64,000 bases of DNA from Arthrobacter sp. RIT-PI-e (GTDB lineage Bacteria > Actinomycetota > Actinomycetes > Actinomycetales > Micrococcaceae). The notes below the pieces were generated by a model, which worked only from the letters and a program-made list of their open reading frames with translations, was not told where the DNA came from and made no database searches. Shown one piece after another: positions 16,549-26,201 of the stretch (position 1 is the stretch's first letter; the number at the start of each line of letters is the position of its first letter). The stretch spans positions 49,251-113,250 of the forward strand of contig NZ_LGIU01000045.1 in the NCBI RefSeq assembly GCF_001187915.1, in the 5' to 3' direction. The translations under genes were made by a program, and so were the position numbers.

Positions 16549-16641
16549 CGCCCGGCCCGCTCGTGCAGGACTCTGCCGCGGGTCCGTCCGCTCTTCCGCA
16601 CCCGCGGCCCGACCACCTCGATGACGTAGGCTGGAGATACC

Positions 16642-17757
16642 ATGGCAACCATCGATTTTCCGGCAGAGATCCGTGCGCTCCGCGCCAAGTACCAGTCCAT
16701 CGAGCAGGTCTCCGACGTCGAGGGGATCCGCAAGGACATCGCGGAACTGAGCGAGGAAGCGGGTGCCCCGGATCTGTGGGACGATCCCGCGGCCGCCCAG
16801 AAGGTCACGTCGAAGCTCTCCCACCGGCAGTCCGCGCTCGAACGGCTGGAGACCCTCGAGGGTCGCATCGACGACCTCGAGGTGCTCGTGCAGCTGGGGG
16901 AGGAGGAGGGCGATGAGGACTCCCTCGCCGAGGCCGAGAAGGAGCTGGGCTTGCTCGGGAAGTCCCTCGACGACCTCGAGATCGTGACCCTGCTGGCGGG
17001 GGAGTGGGACGAACGCGAGGCCGTGGTCACCATCCGTTCCGGAGCAGGCGGCGTGGATGCCGCGGACTTCGCCGAGATGCTGCTGAGGATGTACCTGCGG
17101 TGGGCCGAGCGCCACGGCTACGCCACCCAGGTACTCGACACCTCCTACGCGGAGGAGGCCGGACTGAAGTCGGCGACGTTCGAGGTCAAGGCCCCCTACG
17201 CCTTCGGCACCCTGTCCGTGGAGGCGGGCACCCACCGCCTCGTGCGCATCAGCCCCTTCGACAACCAGGGGCGCCGCCAGACCTCGTTCGCCGCCGTCGA
17301 GGTGATCCCGCTCATCGAGCAGACCGACGTCATCGAGGTACCGGACAACGAGATCCGGGTGGACGTGTTCCGCTCCTCCGGCCCGGGCGGGCAGTCGGTG
17401 AACACCACCGACTCGGCGGTGCGGCTGACCCACCTCCCCACGGGCGTGGTGGTCTCCATGCAGAACGAGAAGTCCCAGATCCAGAACCGCGCAGCGGCGA
17501 TGCGCGTGCTGCAGTCGCGGCTCCTGCTGCTGAAGAAGGAGCAGGAGGACGCCGAGAAGAAGGCCTTCGCCGGTGACGTCAAGGCGTCCTGGGGCGACCA
17601 GATGCGTTCCTACGTGCTGAACCCGTACCAGATGGTGAAGGACCTCCGCACCAACCACGAGGTGGGGAACACCTCCTCGGTGCTCGACGGCGAGATCGAC
17701 GACTTTATCGACGCCGGTATCCGGTGGCGGACGAACAACCGCAACGACGCCGGCTGA
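16642..17757 (+). CDS. prfB: Peptide chain release factor 2
   Basis: 371 residues. The catalytic loop [18 protein letters not shown] (near residues 247-264) holds the GGQ that triggers peptidyl-tRNA hydrolysis at UGA and UAA codons. The N-terminal coiled coil and the domain with SFAAVEVIP are typical of RF2. The frame is continuous from ATG 16642 with no internal UGA near codon 26, so the programmed +1 frameshift known from many bacteria is not used. TAGGCT at 16627-16632 is a possible -10 box, giving a very short leader. The gene follows the Tad operon as in relatives, but ftsEX does not follow it (see findings). Confidence 0.97.
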   Translation: MATIDFPAEIRALRAKYQSIEQVSDVEGIRKDIAELSEEAGAPDLWDDPAAAQKVTSKLSHRQSALERLETLEGRIDDLEVLVQLGEEEGDEDSLAEAEKELGLLGKSLDDLEIVTLLAGEWDEREAVVTIRSGAGGVDAADFAEMLLRMYLRWAERHGYATQVLDTSYAEEAGLKSATFEVKAPYAFGTLSVEAGTHRLVRISPFDNQGRRQTSFAAVEVIPLIEQTDVIEVPDNEIRVDVFRSSGPGGQSVNTTDSAVRLTHLPTGVVVSMQNEKSQIQNRAAAMRVLQSRLLLLKKEQEDAEKKAFAGDVKASWGDQMRSYVLNPYQMVKDLRTNHEVGNTSSVLDGEIDDFIDAGIRWRTNNRNDAG

Positions 17758-17814
17758 CACCCGCGTCGCTGCTTCCGGGCAGGGTGCGGCTGGATACCGC
17801 TTTCGTCCCGAGCC

Positions 17815-17841
17815 GGTGACCTCGGTGACCTCGGCGACCTC
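17815..17841 (+). repeat. Triplicated 9-mer
   Basis: GGTGACCTC, GGTGACCTC and GGCGACCTC in tandem, between the convergent prfB and rfbA genes. No function is evident. It sits at the edge of the rfbA insertion discussed in findings. Confidence 0.8.
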
Positions 17842-17862
17842 AAGTGGACCCAGGGGTCTCGG

Positions 17863-18744
17863 CTACCGCAAATTCTCCCTCTCGCGGGAGACGAGGTTCT
17901 TCAGGTAATGCCCGTACCCGCTCTTGAGGAGCCCCTCGGCCCTGACGAGCAGGTCGTCGTCGTTCAGCAGCCCGCGACGCCAGGCGATCTCCTCCGGCAC
18001 CCCGATCTTCAGTCCCTGCCGATGCTCGATCGTCCGCACGAAGGTTGCGGCATCATTGAGCGAGTCGAAGGTTCCGGTATCGAGCCACGCCGTACCTCGT
18101 GGAAGAACCTCGACTCTCAACCTGCCCGCATCGAGGTAGGTTCTGTTGACGTCGGTGATCTCGAGTTCACCCCGCGGCGACGGCTTCAGTGACTTCGCGA
18201 TGGAGATGACATCGTTGTCGTAGAAGTACAGTCCGGGTACCGCGTAATTACTGCGTGGTTTGTCCGGTTTCTCCTCGAGACTCAGGGCTCTGAACTCGCT
18301 GTCGAACTCGACCACACCGTATTCACGAGGATTCTGCACGTGGTAGCCGAAGATGGCCCCACCGTCGATGCCCGAGAACCGGCTGAGGGTTGCACCCATA
18401 CCGGGGCCGTAGAAGATGTTGTCGCCGAGGACGAGTGCCACGTCGTCCTGGCCGATGTGGCTCTCCCCGATGACGAAGGCCTGGGCGAGACCATCGGGCG
18501 CCGGCTGGCTCGCGTAGGTGAGGTTGGCCCCGCACCACGCGCCGTCACCGAGCAGGCTCTGGAACTGCTCGGCATCCTTCGGTGTGGTGATGATGAGGAT
18601 CTCACTGATACCGGCCAATAGCAGCGTCGACAGCGGGTAGTAGATCATCGGTTTGTCGTACACCGGTACGAGCTGCTTACTGATACCGAGCGTGATGGGA
18701 TGAAGTCGTGAGCCGGTGCCGCCGGCGAGGATGATTCCGCGCAT
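17863..18744 (-). CDS. rfbA: Glucose-1-phosphate thymidylyltransferase
   Basis: 293 residues, full length for RmlA/Rfb[19 protein letters not shown] is the nucleotide-binding signature, followed by [51 protein letters not shown] and GELEITDVN. The enzyme makes dTDP-glucose from dTTP and glucose 1-phosphate, the first step to dTDP-rhamnose and other 6-deoxy sugars of wall glycans. It stands alone: no rfbB, rfbC or rfbD is adjacent. Its base composition is lower in G+C than prfB and smpB, and its orientation is opposite to both, which suggests insertion. Product could feed the glycan cluster at the left of the window. Confidence 0.95.
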   Translation of the reverse strand: MRGIILAGGTGSRLHPITLGISKQLVPVYDKPMIYYPLSTLLLAGISEILIITTPKDAEQFQSLLGDGAWCGANLTYASQPAPDGLAQAFVIGESHIGQDDVALVLGDNIFYGPGMGATLSRFSGIDGGAIFGYHVQNPREYGVVEFDSEFRALSLEEKPDKPRSNYAVPGLYFYDNDVISIAKSLKPSPRGELEITDVNRTYLDAGRLRVEVLPRGTAWLDTGTFDSLNDAATFVRTIEHRQGLKIGVPEEIAWRRGLLNDDDLLVRAEGLLKSGYGHYLKNLVSRERENLR

Positions 18745-18975
18745 CGTCCCATCATCGTCCAGGCACGGCCCGTTGAATGTCGGGGCACGCCAGTGTCCGG
18801 GTGATATTCATGCCACCCTCGCAGGGCTGATAAGTGCTCCTGGTACCACTCGTACTTCGAGGCCATGTTGAATGACAGGCTCATGGATCCGGGTCGGGAG
18901 GCCCCAGGTCGTAGGATGGTAGGCACTGTCCACTCGCGGGCCACCGCCCGCAGCAGTTCTGCGAAGGAGTTTGCC

Positions 18976-19449
18976 GTGCCGAAGGAAAGTGGCCGGAAAG
19001 TCGTGGCCACCAATCGGAAGGCCTTCCACGACTACGCGGTGCTCGACACCTACGAAGCCGGCCTCGCGCTGATGGGAACCGAGGTCAAGTCCCTCCGCGC
19101 GGGCCGGGCGTCCCTCGTGGACGGCTTCGCCATCTTCTACAACGACGAGCTCTGGCTCGAGGGGATCCACATCTCCGAGTACTCCCAGGGGAGCTGGACC
19201 AACCACGCTGCACGGCGACGCCGGAAACTGCTCCTGCACCGGGAGGAGCTCACGAAGATCTCGCAGAAGATCCGTGAATCGGGTTTCACCCTCGTACCGC
19301 TGCAGCTGTACTTCCTCAACGGCAGGGCCAAGGTGGAGATCGCGGTGGCACGGGGTAAGCGCGACTACGACAAGCGCCAGACCCTGCGGGAGAAGCAGGA
19401 CAACCGGGAGGCACTGCGGGCCATGCGGGAGAAGAACCTCGGCGCCTGA
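18976..19449 (+). CDS. smpB: SsrA-binding protein SmpB
   Basis: 157 residues from GTG 18976, six bases behind AAGGAG (18964-18969). An upstream frame to 18865 is not supported. Motifs: [49 protein letters not shown] and [13 protein letters not shown], all standard for SmpB, plus the basic C-terminal tail [19 protein letters not shown] that mimics an mRNA strand in the decoding centre. It binds the tRNA-like part of tmRNA, encoded 115 bases downstream, for ribosome rescue. TAGGAT at 18912-18917 is a possible -10 box. Confidence 0.96.
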   Translation: MPKESGRKVVATNRKAFHDYAVLDTYEAGLALMGTEVKSLRAGRASLVDGFAIFYNDELWLEGIHISEYSQGSWTNHAARRRRKLLLHREELTKISQKIRESGFTLVPLQLYFLNGRAKVEIAVARGKRDYDKRQTLREKQDNREALRAMREKNLGA

Positions 19450-19564
19450 CGGGTGACGGCCTTTCGCTCGGAGCGTACCGGCCCGGGCTGCGCTCCCCGG
19501 GCCGGTGGGTTAGACTGATCGGGTTCACCGGTTGGATCCGGGGACGCAGCTTGACAACTGCATA

Positions 19565-19929
19565 GGGGATGACAGGTTTCGACGATGTTGGTCGCGACAG
19601 GGGAAGCGGGCCGAGGATACAGGGTTATCTCGTGAACGCTCCCTGTAAAACAATAAGTGCCGAACAAAAGCGCACTGACTTCGCTCTCGCTGCCTAAGCA
19701 GCCTAGCTAGTCCGTCAGCCCGGGTTTGCTCTCGCCCCGGATACTGGCGTCATTTAGAGGGCCACTGCTCCCGGTCCTCGTTGTAGGGACCGGGGGGACT
19801 CTTATACAACTGGGCTTGGCAGCCACTCGTTCGCACGATGGCTGAAGCCGAGAAAAACCGACGCGAACTGCGCCCGGAGAAGCCCTGACAACACCGCATC
19901 GGACGCGGGTTCAATTCCCGCCATCTCCA
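19565..19929 (+). ncRNA. ssrA: Transfer-messenger RNA (tmRNA)
   Basis: The 5' end GGGGATG (19565-19571) pairs with CATCTCC (19922-19928) as the acceptor stem, followed by discriminator A 19929. CCA is not encoded. A T-arm GCGGGTTCAATTCCCGC precedes the 3' end. The tag reading frame is 19659-19697 and encodes AEQKRTDFALAA before TAA, a normal actinobacterial degradation tag ending in ALAA. The region between holds GC-rich pseudoknot-like pairs. It tags and releases stalled ribosomes together with SmpB. TAGACT at 19513-19518 may be the -10 box of a precursor that is trimmed at the 5' end. Confidence 0.95.
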
Positions 19930-20043
19930 CATCCCTGCGAAGCGCCCCACCGGATACCGGTGGGGCGCTTCGTCGTTCCCGGGCGGTGGCGGGTTCCTCC
20001 GTCCAGGGGTGAAGGCACCCGTGCCGCCGTGGAACGCGGCACC

Positions 20044-20049
20044 TACACT
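20044..20049 (+). promoter_or_regulatory. Candidate -10 box, leaderless start
   Basis: TACACT lies six bases before ATG 20056, placing transcription start on the start codon. No clear -35. Confidence 0.45.
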
Positions 20050-20055
20050 GGGACG

Positions 20056-20283
20056 ATGAGCTGGACCGACCGGACGCCGTCGTGGCTCCCACCCCTTCCG
20101 CCGCCCCACAGGGGCCGCGCGCTGATCGTGCTCGGGTGGTTGCTCGTCGGCGGGACCTTCGTCTACATCTTCGCGATGAGCTATCTCGGCGGTACGCACA
20201 CCCTCTACACGCTGATCCCGCTCGTGCTGGGGCTGCTCTGCCTGATCGTCGGGCTGCTCCGGCGGGACAACCGCCCACGATAG
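20056..20283 (+). CDS. Small two-helix membrane protein, unknown function
   Basis: 75 residues: a polar Pro-rich N-terminus (SWTDRTPSWLPPLPPP), then two hydrophobic segments at about residues 22-43 and 51-69, ending RRDNRPR. The N-terminus should be cytoplasmic by charge distribution. ATG 20056 is chosen over an upstream in-frame start at 19960 because homology-like composition and a TACACT box begin here. I do not recognise a family. It may be transcribed with the alpha-galactosidase gene 42 bases downstream. Confidence 0.6.
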   Translation: MSWTDRTPSWLPPLPPPHRGRALIVLGWLLVGGTFVYIFAMSYLGGTHTLYTLIPLVLGLLCLIVGLLRRDNRPR

Positions 20284-20325
20284 CCCTCGGTTGTCCGCCC
20301 GTCCTGCGCCGGGGTAGAAAGAACC

Positions 20326-22470
20326 ATGACCTCTGCTCCCCTCCACCTGTCCCGTGGAGGGACCAGCGTGGTCCTCGAACCCCAGCCGCACGGCCTTCCC
20401 GCCCTCATCTACTGGGGCCCGGACCTCGGTGCCCTGGGTGCCGCGGAACTGGCCGGCGTCGTTCGCGCCCAGCAACCGCAGCGGGTCTCCGGCGGGATCG
20501 ACGTGCCCGCCCGGACGGGGATGCTCCCGCTCGAGTCCGTGGGCTGGCAGGGCACACCCGGGCTGGTGGGGGACCGCGGGGGAACCCACCTCCACCCGCG
20601 CTTCGACGGCATCACGGTCGAGCAGCAGGACGCCGCCGTGCTGATCGAAGGGCACGACGACGTCGCGGGCCTCACCGTCACCGCGCACCTCGCGCTCACC
20701 GCCTCGGGTCTGATCGGCCAGCGGATCGTCCTCACCAACACGGGGAGCGGGCCCTACGAGGTACGGGCACTGAGGGTCTTCCTCCCCCTGCCGCCGTCCG
20801 CCACCGAGATCCTCGACACCACGGGCCGGCACCTCCGCGAGCGCTCGCCCCAGCGTTCCGCCCTGACGGCCGGGACGCACGCCCGGACGAGTCGGCGCGG
20901 ACGGCCGGGGGCGGATGCCACGGTGCTGCTCGCGGCCGGGGTGGCCGGGTTCGGCTTCGAGCACGGTGCGGTCCACGGTGTGCACGTGGCCTGGAGCGGC
21001 AACCAGCACGTGCTCGTGGAGAAGACCCCGGCCGGACCCGCGTACCTGGCGGCGGGTGAGGAACTCTCCCCCGGGGAAGTGGTCCTGGGTCCGGGGGAGA
21101 GCTACTCGACTCCCGAGGTGCTCGGTTCCTGGGGGAACGGCCTCAACGAGCTCTCGAGCCGGTTCCACGCCCACCTGCGGAGCCGCTCCGTGCACCCGCG
21201 CAGGCCCCGTCCGGTGACGCTCAACACCTGGGAGGCGGTGTACTTCGATCTCGACCTCCCGCGGCTGCTCGCGTTGGCGGACCGTGCGGCGGCGCTCGGC
21301 GTGGAGCGCTTCGTGCTCGACGACGGCTGGTTCCGCGGCCGGCGCGACGACACCTCGGGCCTCGGGGACTGGTACGTGGACGAGACCGTGTGGCCGGACG
21401 GGCTCGCGCCGATCATCGACCATGTGCGCCGTGCGGGGATGGAGTTCGGGCTGTGGTTCGAGCCGGAGATGGTCAACCCCGACTCGGACCTCGCCCGGGC
21501 CCACCCGGACTGGATCCTGCGACCCGAGGGAAGGCTGCCGCTCCCCGGGCGTCAGCAGCAGGTGCTGAACCTCGGGCACCCGGAGGCGTACGCCTACATC
21601 CTGGAACGGCTGGACGACATCCTGTCCGCGAATGAGATCGCGTACGTGAAGTGGGACCACAACCGGGATCTGCTCGAGGCCGCGGACGCACGGACGGGGC
21701 AGGCCGGGGTGCACCGCCACGTCCAGGCGCTGTACCGCCTGCTCGACGAGCTCCGGCGCCGTCATCCGCGGCTGGAGATCGAGAGCTGCGCCTCGGGCGG
21801 TGCCCGGGTGGATCTCGGGATCCTCGCCCGCACGGACAGGATCTGGACGAGTGACTGCATCGACCCGATCGAGCGTCTCGTCAACCAGAAGTACACGGGC
21901 CTCGTGGTCCCGCCGGAGCTGATGGGCATGCACGTGGGCGGGCCGGTCTCGCACTCCACCGGACGCGCGCACACGCTCCCGTTCCGTGCGGGCACGGCGA
22001 TCTTCGGCCACTACGGCATCGAGTGGGACATCTCCGACCTGTCGGCGGGGGATGCCGAGGTGCTGGGACGCTACGTGCGGCTGCACCGCGCCCGGCGCGA
22101 GGACCTGCACGCCGGAACCGTGGTGCACGCGGATCTCGCCGACCCCGCGATGGATCTGCGGGGCACGGTCTCCGGGGACCGTTCCCGGGCCCTGTTCGGC
22201 TACTCGCTCACCGGATCGAGTGCCAGTTACCCGCCCGGGGCCCTGACCTTCCCGGGGCTGGACCCGGATGCGCTCTACGTCGTGGACCTCGCCGTCCCGG
22301 AGGAGGGCCATCCCGGGAACGGGCAGTCACCGCTTCCCTGGCTGCAGGCGGCCCTCGACGGCGCCCCGCTCCGGCTGTCCGGGCGCGTGCTGCAGCAGGT
22401 GGGTCTGCAGGCCCCGGTCCTGCTGCCGGAGCAGACGCTGCTCATCGAGCTGCGGGCGGAGGCACCCTGA
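20326..22470 (+). CDS. Alpha-galactosidase, GH36 family
   Basis: 714 residues, the usual length for GH36. An N-terminal beta-sandwich (about 1-280) precedes a TIM barrel with FVLDDGWFRGRRDDTSGLGD, FGLWFEPEMVNPDSDL, YVKWDHNRDL (Asp nucleophile in the KWD motif) and IESCASGGARVDLGIL with RTDRIWTSDCIDPIER (Asp acid/base). The enzyme releases terminal alpha-galactose from sugars such as raffinose or melibiose. There is no signal peptide, so it is cytoplasmic and depends on an uptake system not present next to it. ATG 20326 has no strong ribosome-binding site. Confidence 0.93.
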   Translation: MTSAPLHLSRGGTSVVLEPQPHGLPALIYWGPDLGALGAAELAGVVRAQQPQRVSGGIDVPARTGMLPLESVGWQGTPGLVGDRGGTHLHPRFDGITVEQQDAAVLIEGHDDVAGLTVTAHLALTASGLIGQRIVLTNTGSGPYEVRALRVFLPLPPSATEILDTTGRHLRERSPQRSALTAGTHARTSRRGRPGADATVLLAAGVAGFGFEHGAVHGVHVAWSGNQHVLVEKTPAGPAYLAAGEELSPGEVVLGPGESYSTPEVLGSWGNGLNELSSRFHAHLRSRSVHPRRPRPVTLNTWEAVYFDLDLPRLLALADRAAALGVERFVLDDGWFRGRRDDTSGLGDWYVDETVWPDGLAPIIDHVRRAGMEFGLWFEPEMVNPDSDLARAHPDWILRPEGRLPLPGRQQQVLNLGHPEAYAYILERLDDILSANEIAYVKWDHNRDLLEAADARTGQAGVHRHVQALYRLLDELRRRHPRLEIESCASGGARVDLGILARTDRIWTSDCIDPIERLVNQKYTGLVVPPELMGMHVGGPVSHSTGRAHTLPFRAGTAIFGHYGIEWDISDLSAGDAEVLGRYVRLHRARREDLHAGTVVHADLADPAMDLRGTVSGDRSRALFGYSLTGSSASYPPGALTFPGLDPDALYVVDLAVPEEGHPGNGQSPLPWLQAALDGAPLRLSGRVLQQVGLQAPVLLPEQTLLIELRAEAP

Positions 22471-22582
22471 CCGGAGTCCTCCGGAGGGCGGCGCACGGCC
22501 GGCACGGCTGCACCGAGGTCCGCCGATTGCTGATGATCCGCCCGGGTCCCGTCCGTGCCGGATCAGCAGCGGACGGCGAGCA

Positions 22583-23680
22583 CTACGGAGCGGTCAGGGC
22601 GTCCCGGTAGAGGGCCAGCAGTGCCTCGTCGCCGCCGTCCCGCAGGGCAGCGCGCTGGCGCTGCGCCCCGGTGCCGCGTTCCCGGAGCGTGGCCAGTTCC
22701 TCGCCCACCCGTGTCGCGTCGCCCTCGGCCTCCAGCGCCGGGCCCACCAGCTCCAGGAAGGTCTCGAGGAGCTGGTGTGCAGGGACCGGTGCGGACGACG
22801 TCGGATCCACCAGGGTGCCCTCCATGCCGTCACGCGCCGCCTGCCACAGGGCTGCGTCCAGCAGTTCGGGGTCCGGGACCAGCGGCGCGGTGTCCGCCTC
22901 GGCGTCCTGGAGGGCGGTGACGACCACGGCCCGGGTGAGGGCGGCGAGCAGGGCGGTGTCCTTCGCCTCGAGCTGGACGTCGCAGGACCTCAGCTCGAGG
23001 GTGGGGAAGCTGTCGGAGAGCCGTGCCACCCAGGTGAGCACACCGCGGTCCAGGATGGCGCCCGTGGCACCGATCCGGCTGATCCGGCGCTCGTAGTCGG
23101 CGGCGTCGGCGAAGTAGGGGGGAATGCCCTGCACGGCCCAGCGGCGGTAGTGGATCACCCGCCAGCTGCCGAACCCGCTGTCGCGGCCCATCCAGAACGG
23201 CGCGTTGACGCCGAGTGCGGTGAGCAGCGGGATCCAGGGGCGGATCCGGTTGAGCGCCTGGACGCCGCGCTCCTGGTCGGGCACGGCCACGTGGATGTGG
23301 AGGCCGTTGACGAACTGGTCGCCCACGATCCCCGGCGCACTGGCCCTCAGCTCCTGGTACCGCGGTTTGTCCGTGAGCTGCGGGTACTCGGGACGGATCC
23401 AGGGCGCGGTCCCCGTGGCTGCCGCGAGACTGCCCACGCGCGTGGCCGCCCCGGAGAGCTCCCTGCGGAAGGCCAGGAGGGCATTCTCCGCCTCCGGCAG
23501 CGTCTCGCAGACGGACGTCGCGGTCTCGATCTGGCACGTGAGCAGCTCACGCTGGATCTCGTCGGCGCTGAGCTCCGGGACCCTCCCGAGGAGTTCCTCC
23601 ACCTCGTCGGCGTGGTCAGCGGGCAAACCGGACGCCGGATCGAGGAGGAGGTACTCCTCCTCCACTCCGAGAGTGGTCAT
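22583..23680 (-). CDS. Glutamate-cysteine ligase family protein, YbdK type
   Basis: 365 residues. MTTLGVEEEYLLLDPASG is the GCS2 family opening, with the ELLTCQIETATSVCETL segment, GLHIHVAVPD (metal-binding His), WRVIHYRRW, and LELRSCDVQLEAKDTALLAAL. YbdK proteins are carboxylate-amine ligases with weak gamma-glutamylcysteine activity. The true substrate in mycothiol-producing actinobacteria is not settled. Single gene, convergent with the alpha-galactosidase (112-base gap). Confidence 0.88.
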   Translation of the reverse strand: MTTLGVEEEYLLLDPASGLPADHADEVEELLGRVPELSADEIQRELLTCQIETATSVCETLPEAENALLAFRRELSGAATRVGSLAAATGTAPWIRPEYPQLTDKPRYQELRASAPGIVGDQFVNGLHIHVAVPDQERGVQALNRIRPWIPLLTALGVNAPFWMGRDSGFGSWRVIHYRRWAVQGIPPYFADAADYERRISRIGATGAILDRGVLTWVARLSDSFPTLELRSCDVQLEAKDTALLAALTRAVVVTALQDAEADTAPLVPDPELLDAALWQAARDGMEGTLVDPTSSAPVPAHQLLETFLELVGPALEAEGDATRVGEELATLRERGTGAQRQRAALRDGGDEALLALYRDALTAP

Positions 23681-23820
23681 GTCAGGGCTCCGTTCGGCCG
23701 GTGGCGCTTCGGTGTGATCTGCTCAAGTGTAGGAGCGGGGCCGCGAGCACGGCGATTCGGCCGCGGGACCGTGACGCCGGGGGGGCGGACCGCACGGGGC
23801 CCGGTGGGCAGGTAGCCGGT

Positions 23821-24549
23821 TCAGCGCTCGCCGTCGAGTACGGTGCACCCCTCGTGGGGTGAGGTGCTCTCGATCCAGAGGGCGCCGGCGAGTCCCTCCC
23901 CGAGGGGGAGGTCAGGGGCCCCCGGCCCGCCCCGCCGCACCGCGACGACCGTGTCTTCACCGCGGCGGGCCAGGAGGTCGTCGTCGAGCCCGATCCCGTG
24001 GCGGTCGAGGAGGCGGAGCACCGCCGGGTCCGCATCGCTCACGCGCACCAGGCGCCCTGGGTGCCCGTCGTCGAGCTCGTCGAGGCGGTGCGCCACCGGG
24101 TAGTGCACGGACCCGTCCGACGCCGGGATCGGGTCCCCGTGCGGGTCACGCCGCGGGCGTCCGAGCTTCACGTCGAGACGTTCCACGAACGCGTCCGAGA
24201 CCGTGTGCTCGAGCAGCTCGGCCTCGTCGTGCACCTCGTCCCAGCCGTACCCGAGCTCCGTCACCAGGAAGGTCTCGATGAGCCGGTGGCGCCGCACCAT
24301 GGCGAGCGCCAGTCGTTCGCCGTCCGGGGTAAGAGAGATCGGCCCGTACTTCCGGTGCCGCGCCAGGCCGAGCTGCACGAGCTTGGTCACCATGCCGGTG
24401 ACCGAGGAATTGGCCACCGAGAGGGGGGGGGCGAGCTCACCGGCGGTCACGGTGCCCCCCCGCCACTCCGTGGCGGCGTAGACGGCCTTCACGTAGTCCT
24501 GCACACTCGTGGACCCGATGCTGAGCACGGAGCCCGGACGTACCGCCAT
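23821..24549 (-). CDS. mntR: DtxR/MntR-family metal-dependent repressor
   Basis: 242 residues from ATG 24549, which overlaps the permease stop as ATGA; longer frames upstream run into the permease gene. The N-terminal winged helix (VQDYVKAVYAATEW, LSVANSSVTGMVTKLVQLGL) is followed by the metal-binding dimerisation domain (RHRLIETFLVTELGYGWDEVHDEAELLEHTVSDAFVERLD, seen in parts) and a C-terminal FeoA/SH3-like domain from about residue 165. Encoded last in a metal ABC operon, it probably represses that operon when Mn(II) or Fe(II) is bound, acting at the palindrome 27170-27191. The residue pair PP at about 37-38 before the recognition helix is odd and sits on a G-run (24421-24430), so a base error is possible. 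Confidence 0.88.
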   Translation of the reverse strand: MAVRPGSVLSIGSTSVQDYVKAVYAATEWRGGTVTAGELAPPLSVANSSVTGMVTKLVQLGLARHRKYGPISLTPDGERLALAMVRRHRLIETFLVTELGYGWDEVHDEAELLEHTVSDAFVERLDVKLGRPRRDPHGDPIPASDGSVHYPVAHRLDELDDGHPGRLVRVSDADPAVLRLLDRHGIGLDDDLLARRGEDTVVAVRRGGPGAPDLPLGEGLAGALWIESTSPHEGCTVLDGER

Positions 24550-25457
24550 CACGCGGGGGTGTCCGCACCGGTGTCCGCGGGGCGGGCCGGCCCGCGGGTG
24601 GGAGCTCCGGACCGCCTCCGCCGTCGAGCCTGCCACACCACGCCGGCGGGGCGCCCGAAGAGGTCGACGACGGCGAACACCACGGCCTGGCACAGCACCA
24701 CGGAGGCGCCGGTGGAGATGTCCAGGTAGTAGCTCGCGTAGATCCCGGCGACGGACGCGGTGACGGTGAGGACGACGGCGATCACCAGCATGCGGTCGAA
24801 GCTGCGGGTCAGCAGGAACGCGGTGGCGCCCGGGGTGATGAGCATGGCCACCACCAGGATGATGCCCACGGCCTGGAGGCCCACCACCACGGTGAGGGCG
24901 AGGAGCCCGAGCAGCAACCCGGAGAGCAGCCGGGTGTTCAACCCGATCACGTGGGCGTGGGTGCGGTCGAACGCCAGGAGGGTCAGGTCACGCCGTTTGA
25001 ACAGCAGGACGCCGAGGGTCAGGGCACCGAGCACCAGGACCTGCCACACCTCCGCGGAGGAGACCCCCAGCACATTGCCGAAGAGGATGTGCATGAGGTC
25101 GATCTGGGACGGCGTGGCGGAGACGATCGCCAGTCCGGCGGCGAACAGGGCGGTGAACACCACGCCGATCACGGTATCCGCCTTCAGCTTGGTGGTGGAC
25201 CGCACCACGCCGATCAGGGCCACGGCCCCCATCCCGAAGACGAAGGCACCGATGGAGAACGGGATCCCGATGATGTAGGCGAGGGCCACCCCGGGGAGGA
25301 CGGCGTGCGAGACGGCGTCCCCCATGAGCGACCACCCCATGAGGATGAGCCAGCAGGAGAGGACGGCGGACACCACGGCGGCGGCCACGGTGATGGCGAG
25401 TGCCCGGGTGAGGAACCCGTACTGCAGCGGTTCGGTGAGAAGGGCGAGGAGGTCCAT
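24549..25457 (-). CDS. Metal ABC transporter permease (Mn/Fe type)
   Basis: From ATG 25457 (MDLLALLTEPLQYGF) the protein has 302 residues and about eight membrane helices, the usual size of ZnuB/SitC permeases. Motifs include GWSLMGDAVSHAVLPGVALAY, TVIGVVFTALFAAGLAI and GIILVVAMLITPGATAFLLT. In the sequence as given, the upstream ATPase frame reads straight into this gene without a stop, producing one long fused frame; I judge that to be caused by a missing base near 25525 (see findings). It forms the Mn uptake channel with the lipoprotein at 26264-27181. Confidence 0.88.
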   Translation of the reverse strand: MDLLALLTEPLQYGFLTRALAITVAAAVVSAVLSCWLILMGWSLMGDAVSHAVLPGVALAYIIGIPFSIGAFVFGMGAVALIGVVRSTTKLKADTVIGVVFTALFAAGLAIVSATPSQIDLMHILFGNVLGVSSAEVWQVLVLGALTLGVLLFKRRDLTLLAFDRTHAHVIGLNTRLLSGLLLGLLALTVVVGLQAVGIILVVAMLITPGATAFLLTRSFDRMLVIAVVLTVTASVAGIYASYYLDISTGASVVLCQAVVFAVVDLFGRPAGVVWQARRRRRSGAPTRGPARPADTGADTPA

Positions 25458-25458
25458 G

Positions 25459-26201
25459 TCAGGCCTGACCGATCGAGGACGCGGGGGTGATGGACGAGGC
25501 GGGGCCGAACGCCAGCGCGAGGTGCCGCGCGAGAGCACGGGTGCGGGATCCCCGTGTGCCACCACGCGACGGGGCAGCAGGACGGCCTCGTCGCACAGCT
25601 CGGGCACCCCGGCGAGGTCGTGGGTGGAGATCAGCACCGATCTCCCCTCGTCGCGCAGGGAGCCGAGCAGCGCACCGATGGTCTGCTGGCTGCCCTGGTC
25701 CACCCCGGCGAACGGTTCGTCGAGCAGGAGCAGCCGCGCGTCCTGCGCGATGCTCCGGGCCAGGAACACGCGCTTGCGCTGGCCGCCGGAGAGCATGCCG
25801 ATCTGCCGCGTGCGCATCTCCGCCAGCCCCACGCGGTCGAGCGCGTCCGCCACCACCCCACGCTCGCGCGTACCCAGGCGCCGTGCGGCGCCGAGCCGTC
25901 CGTAGACCCCCATGGAGACGACGTCGGCGACGGACACGGGGAAGGTCCAGTCCACTTCCTCCGCCTGCGGCAGGTAGGCCACCAGCGCCTGCTTCCGCGC
26001 GCTCGCGGTGGTGCCCCCGAACAGGCGGACCTCGCCCTGCTGCGGTACGAGAAGGCCCATGAGGGACTTGAAGAGCGTGGACTTCCCAGACCCGTTCACG
26101 CCGATCAGCCCGCAGATACGGCCGGCACCGAGCCTGAGACAGACGCCGTGGAGCGCCTGGACGTCGTTGTACCGGACACTCACGCCGTCCACCTCGAGCA
26201 C
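25459..26201 (-). CDS. Metal ABC transporter ATPase (Mn/Fe type), frameshifted near its 3' end
   Basis: From GTG 26201 the frame gives LEVDGVSVRYNDVQALHGV, Walker A GVNGSGKST, AYLPQAEEVDWTFPVSVADV, signature MLSGGQRKRVFLARS, Walker B LLLLDEPFAGVD and the switch ISTHDLAGV. After VLSR the given frame turns into an Arg/Pro-rich run and fuses to the permease. Shifting by one base near 25525 instead restores HLALAFGPASSITPASSIGQA-stop, a normal ATPase C-terminus whose TGA (25459-25461) is one base from the permease ATG. ATG 26233 gives a better N-terminus (MPEPSTVTSDP) but is one base out of frame at about 26203. A real fusion is the alternative. Confidence 0.8.

Noticed and set aside
16642..16740. 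Programmed frameshift in prfB
   Set aside because: The reading frame is continuous from ATG 16642 with no UGA near codon 26, so no recoding site exists here.
15703..17760. 685-codon minus-strand frame opposite the Tad genes and prfB
   Set aside because: Antisense of RF2 and TadE/G genes, with no start signal and no motif.
19549..19554. TTGACA as the -35 of the tmRNA promoter
   Set aside because: A -10 box at normal spacing would lie inside the mature tmRNA, so this hexamer cannot drive it. TAGACT at 19513-19518 fits better.
19565..19929. ssrA as a prophage or island attachment site
   Set aside because: No integrase gene lies nearby and the 3' end of ssrA is not duplicated within the window.
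19750..22311. 853-codon minus-strand frame over tmRNA and the alpha-galactosidase
   Set aside because: It covers a structural RNA and the reverse of a well-conserved GH36 gene, and its sequence is low-complexity Arg/Pro/His.
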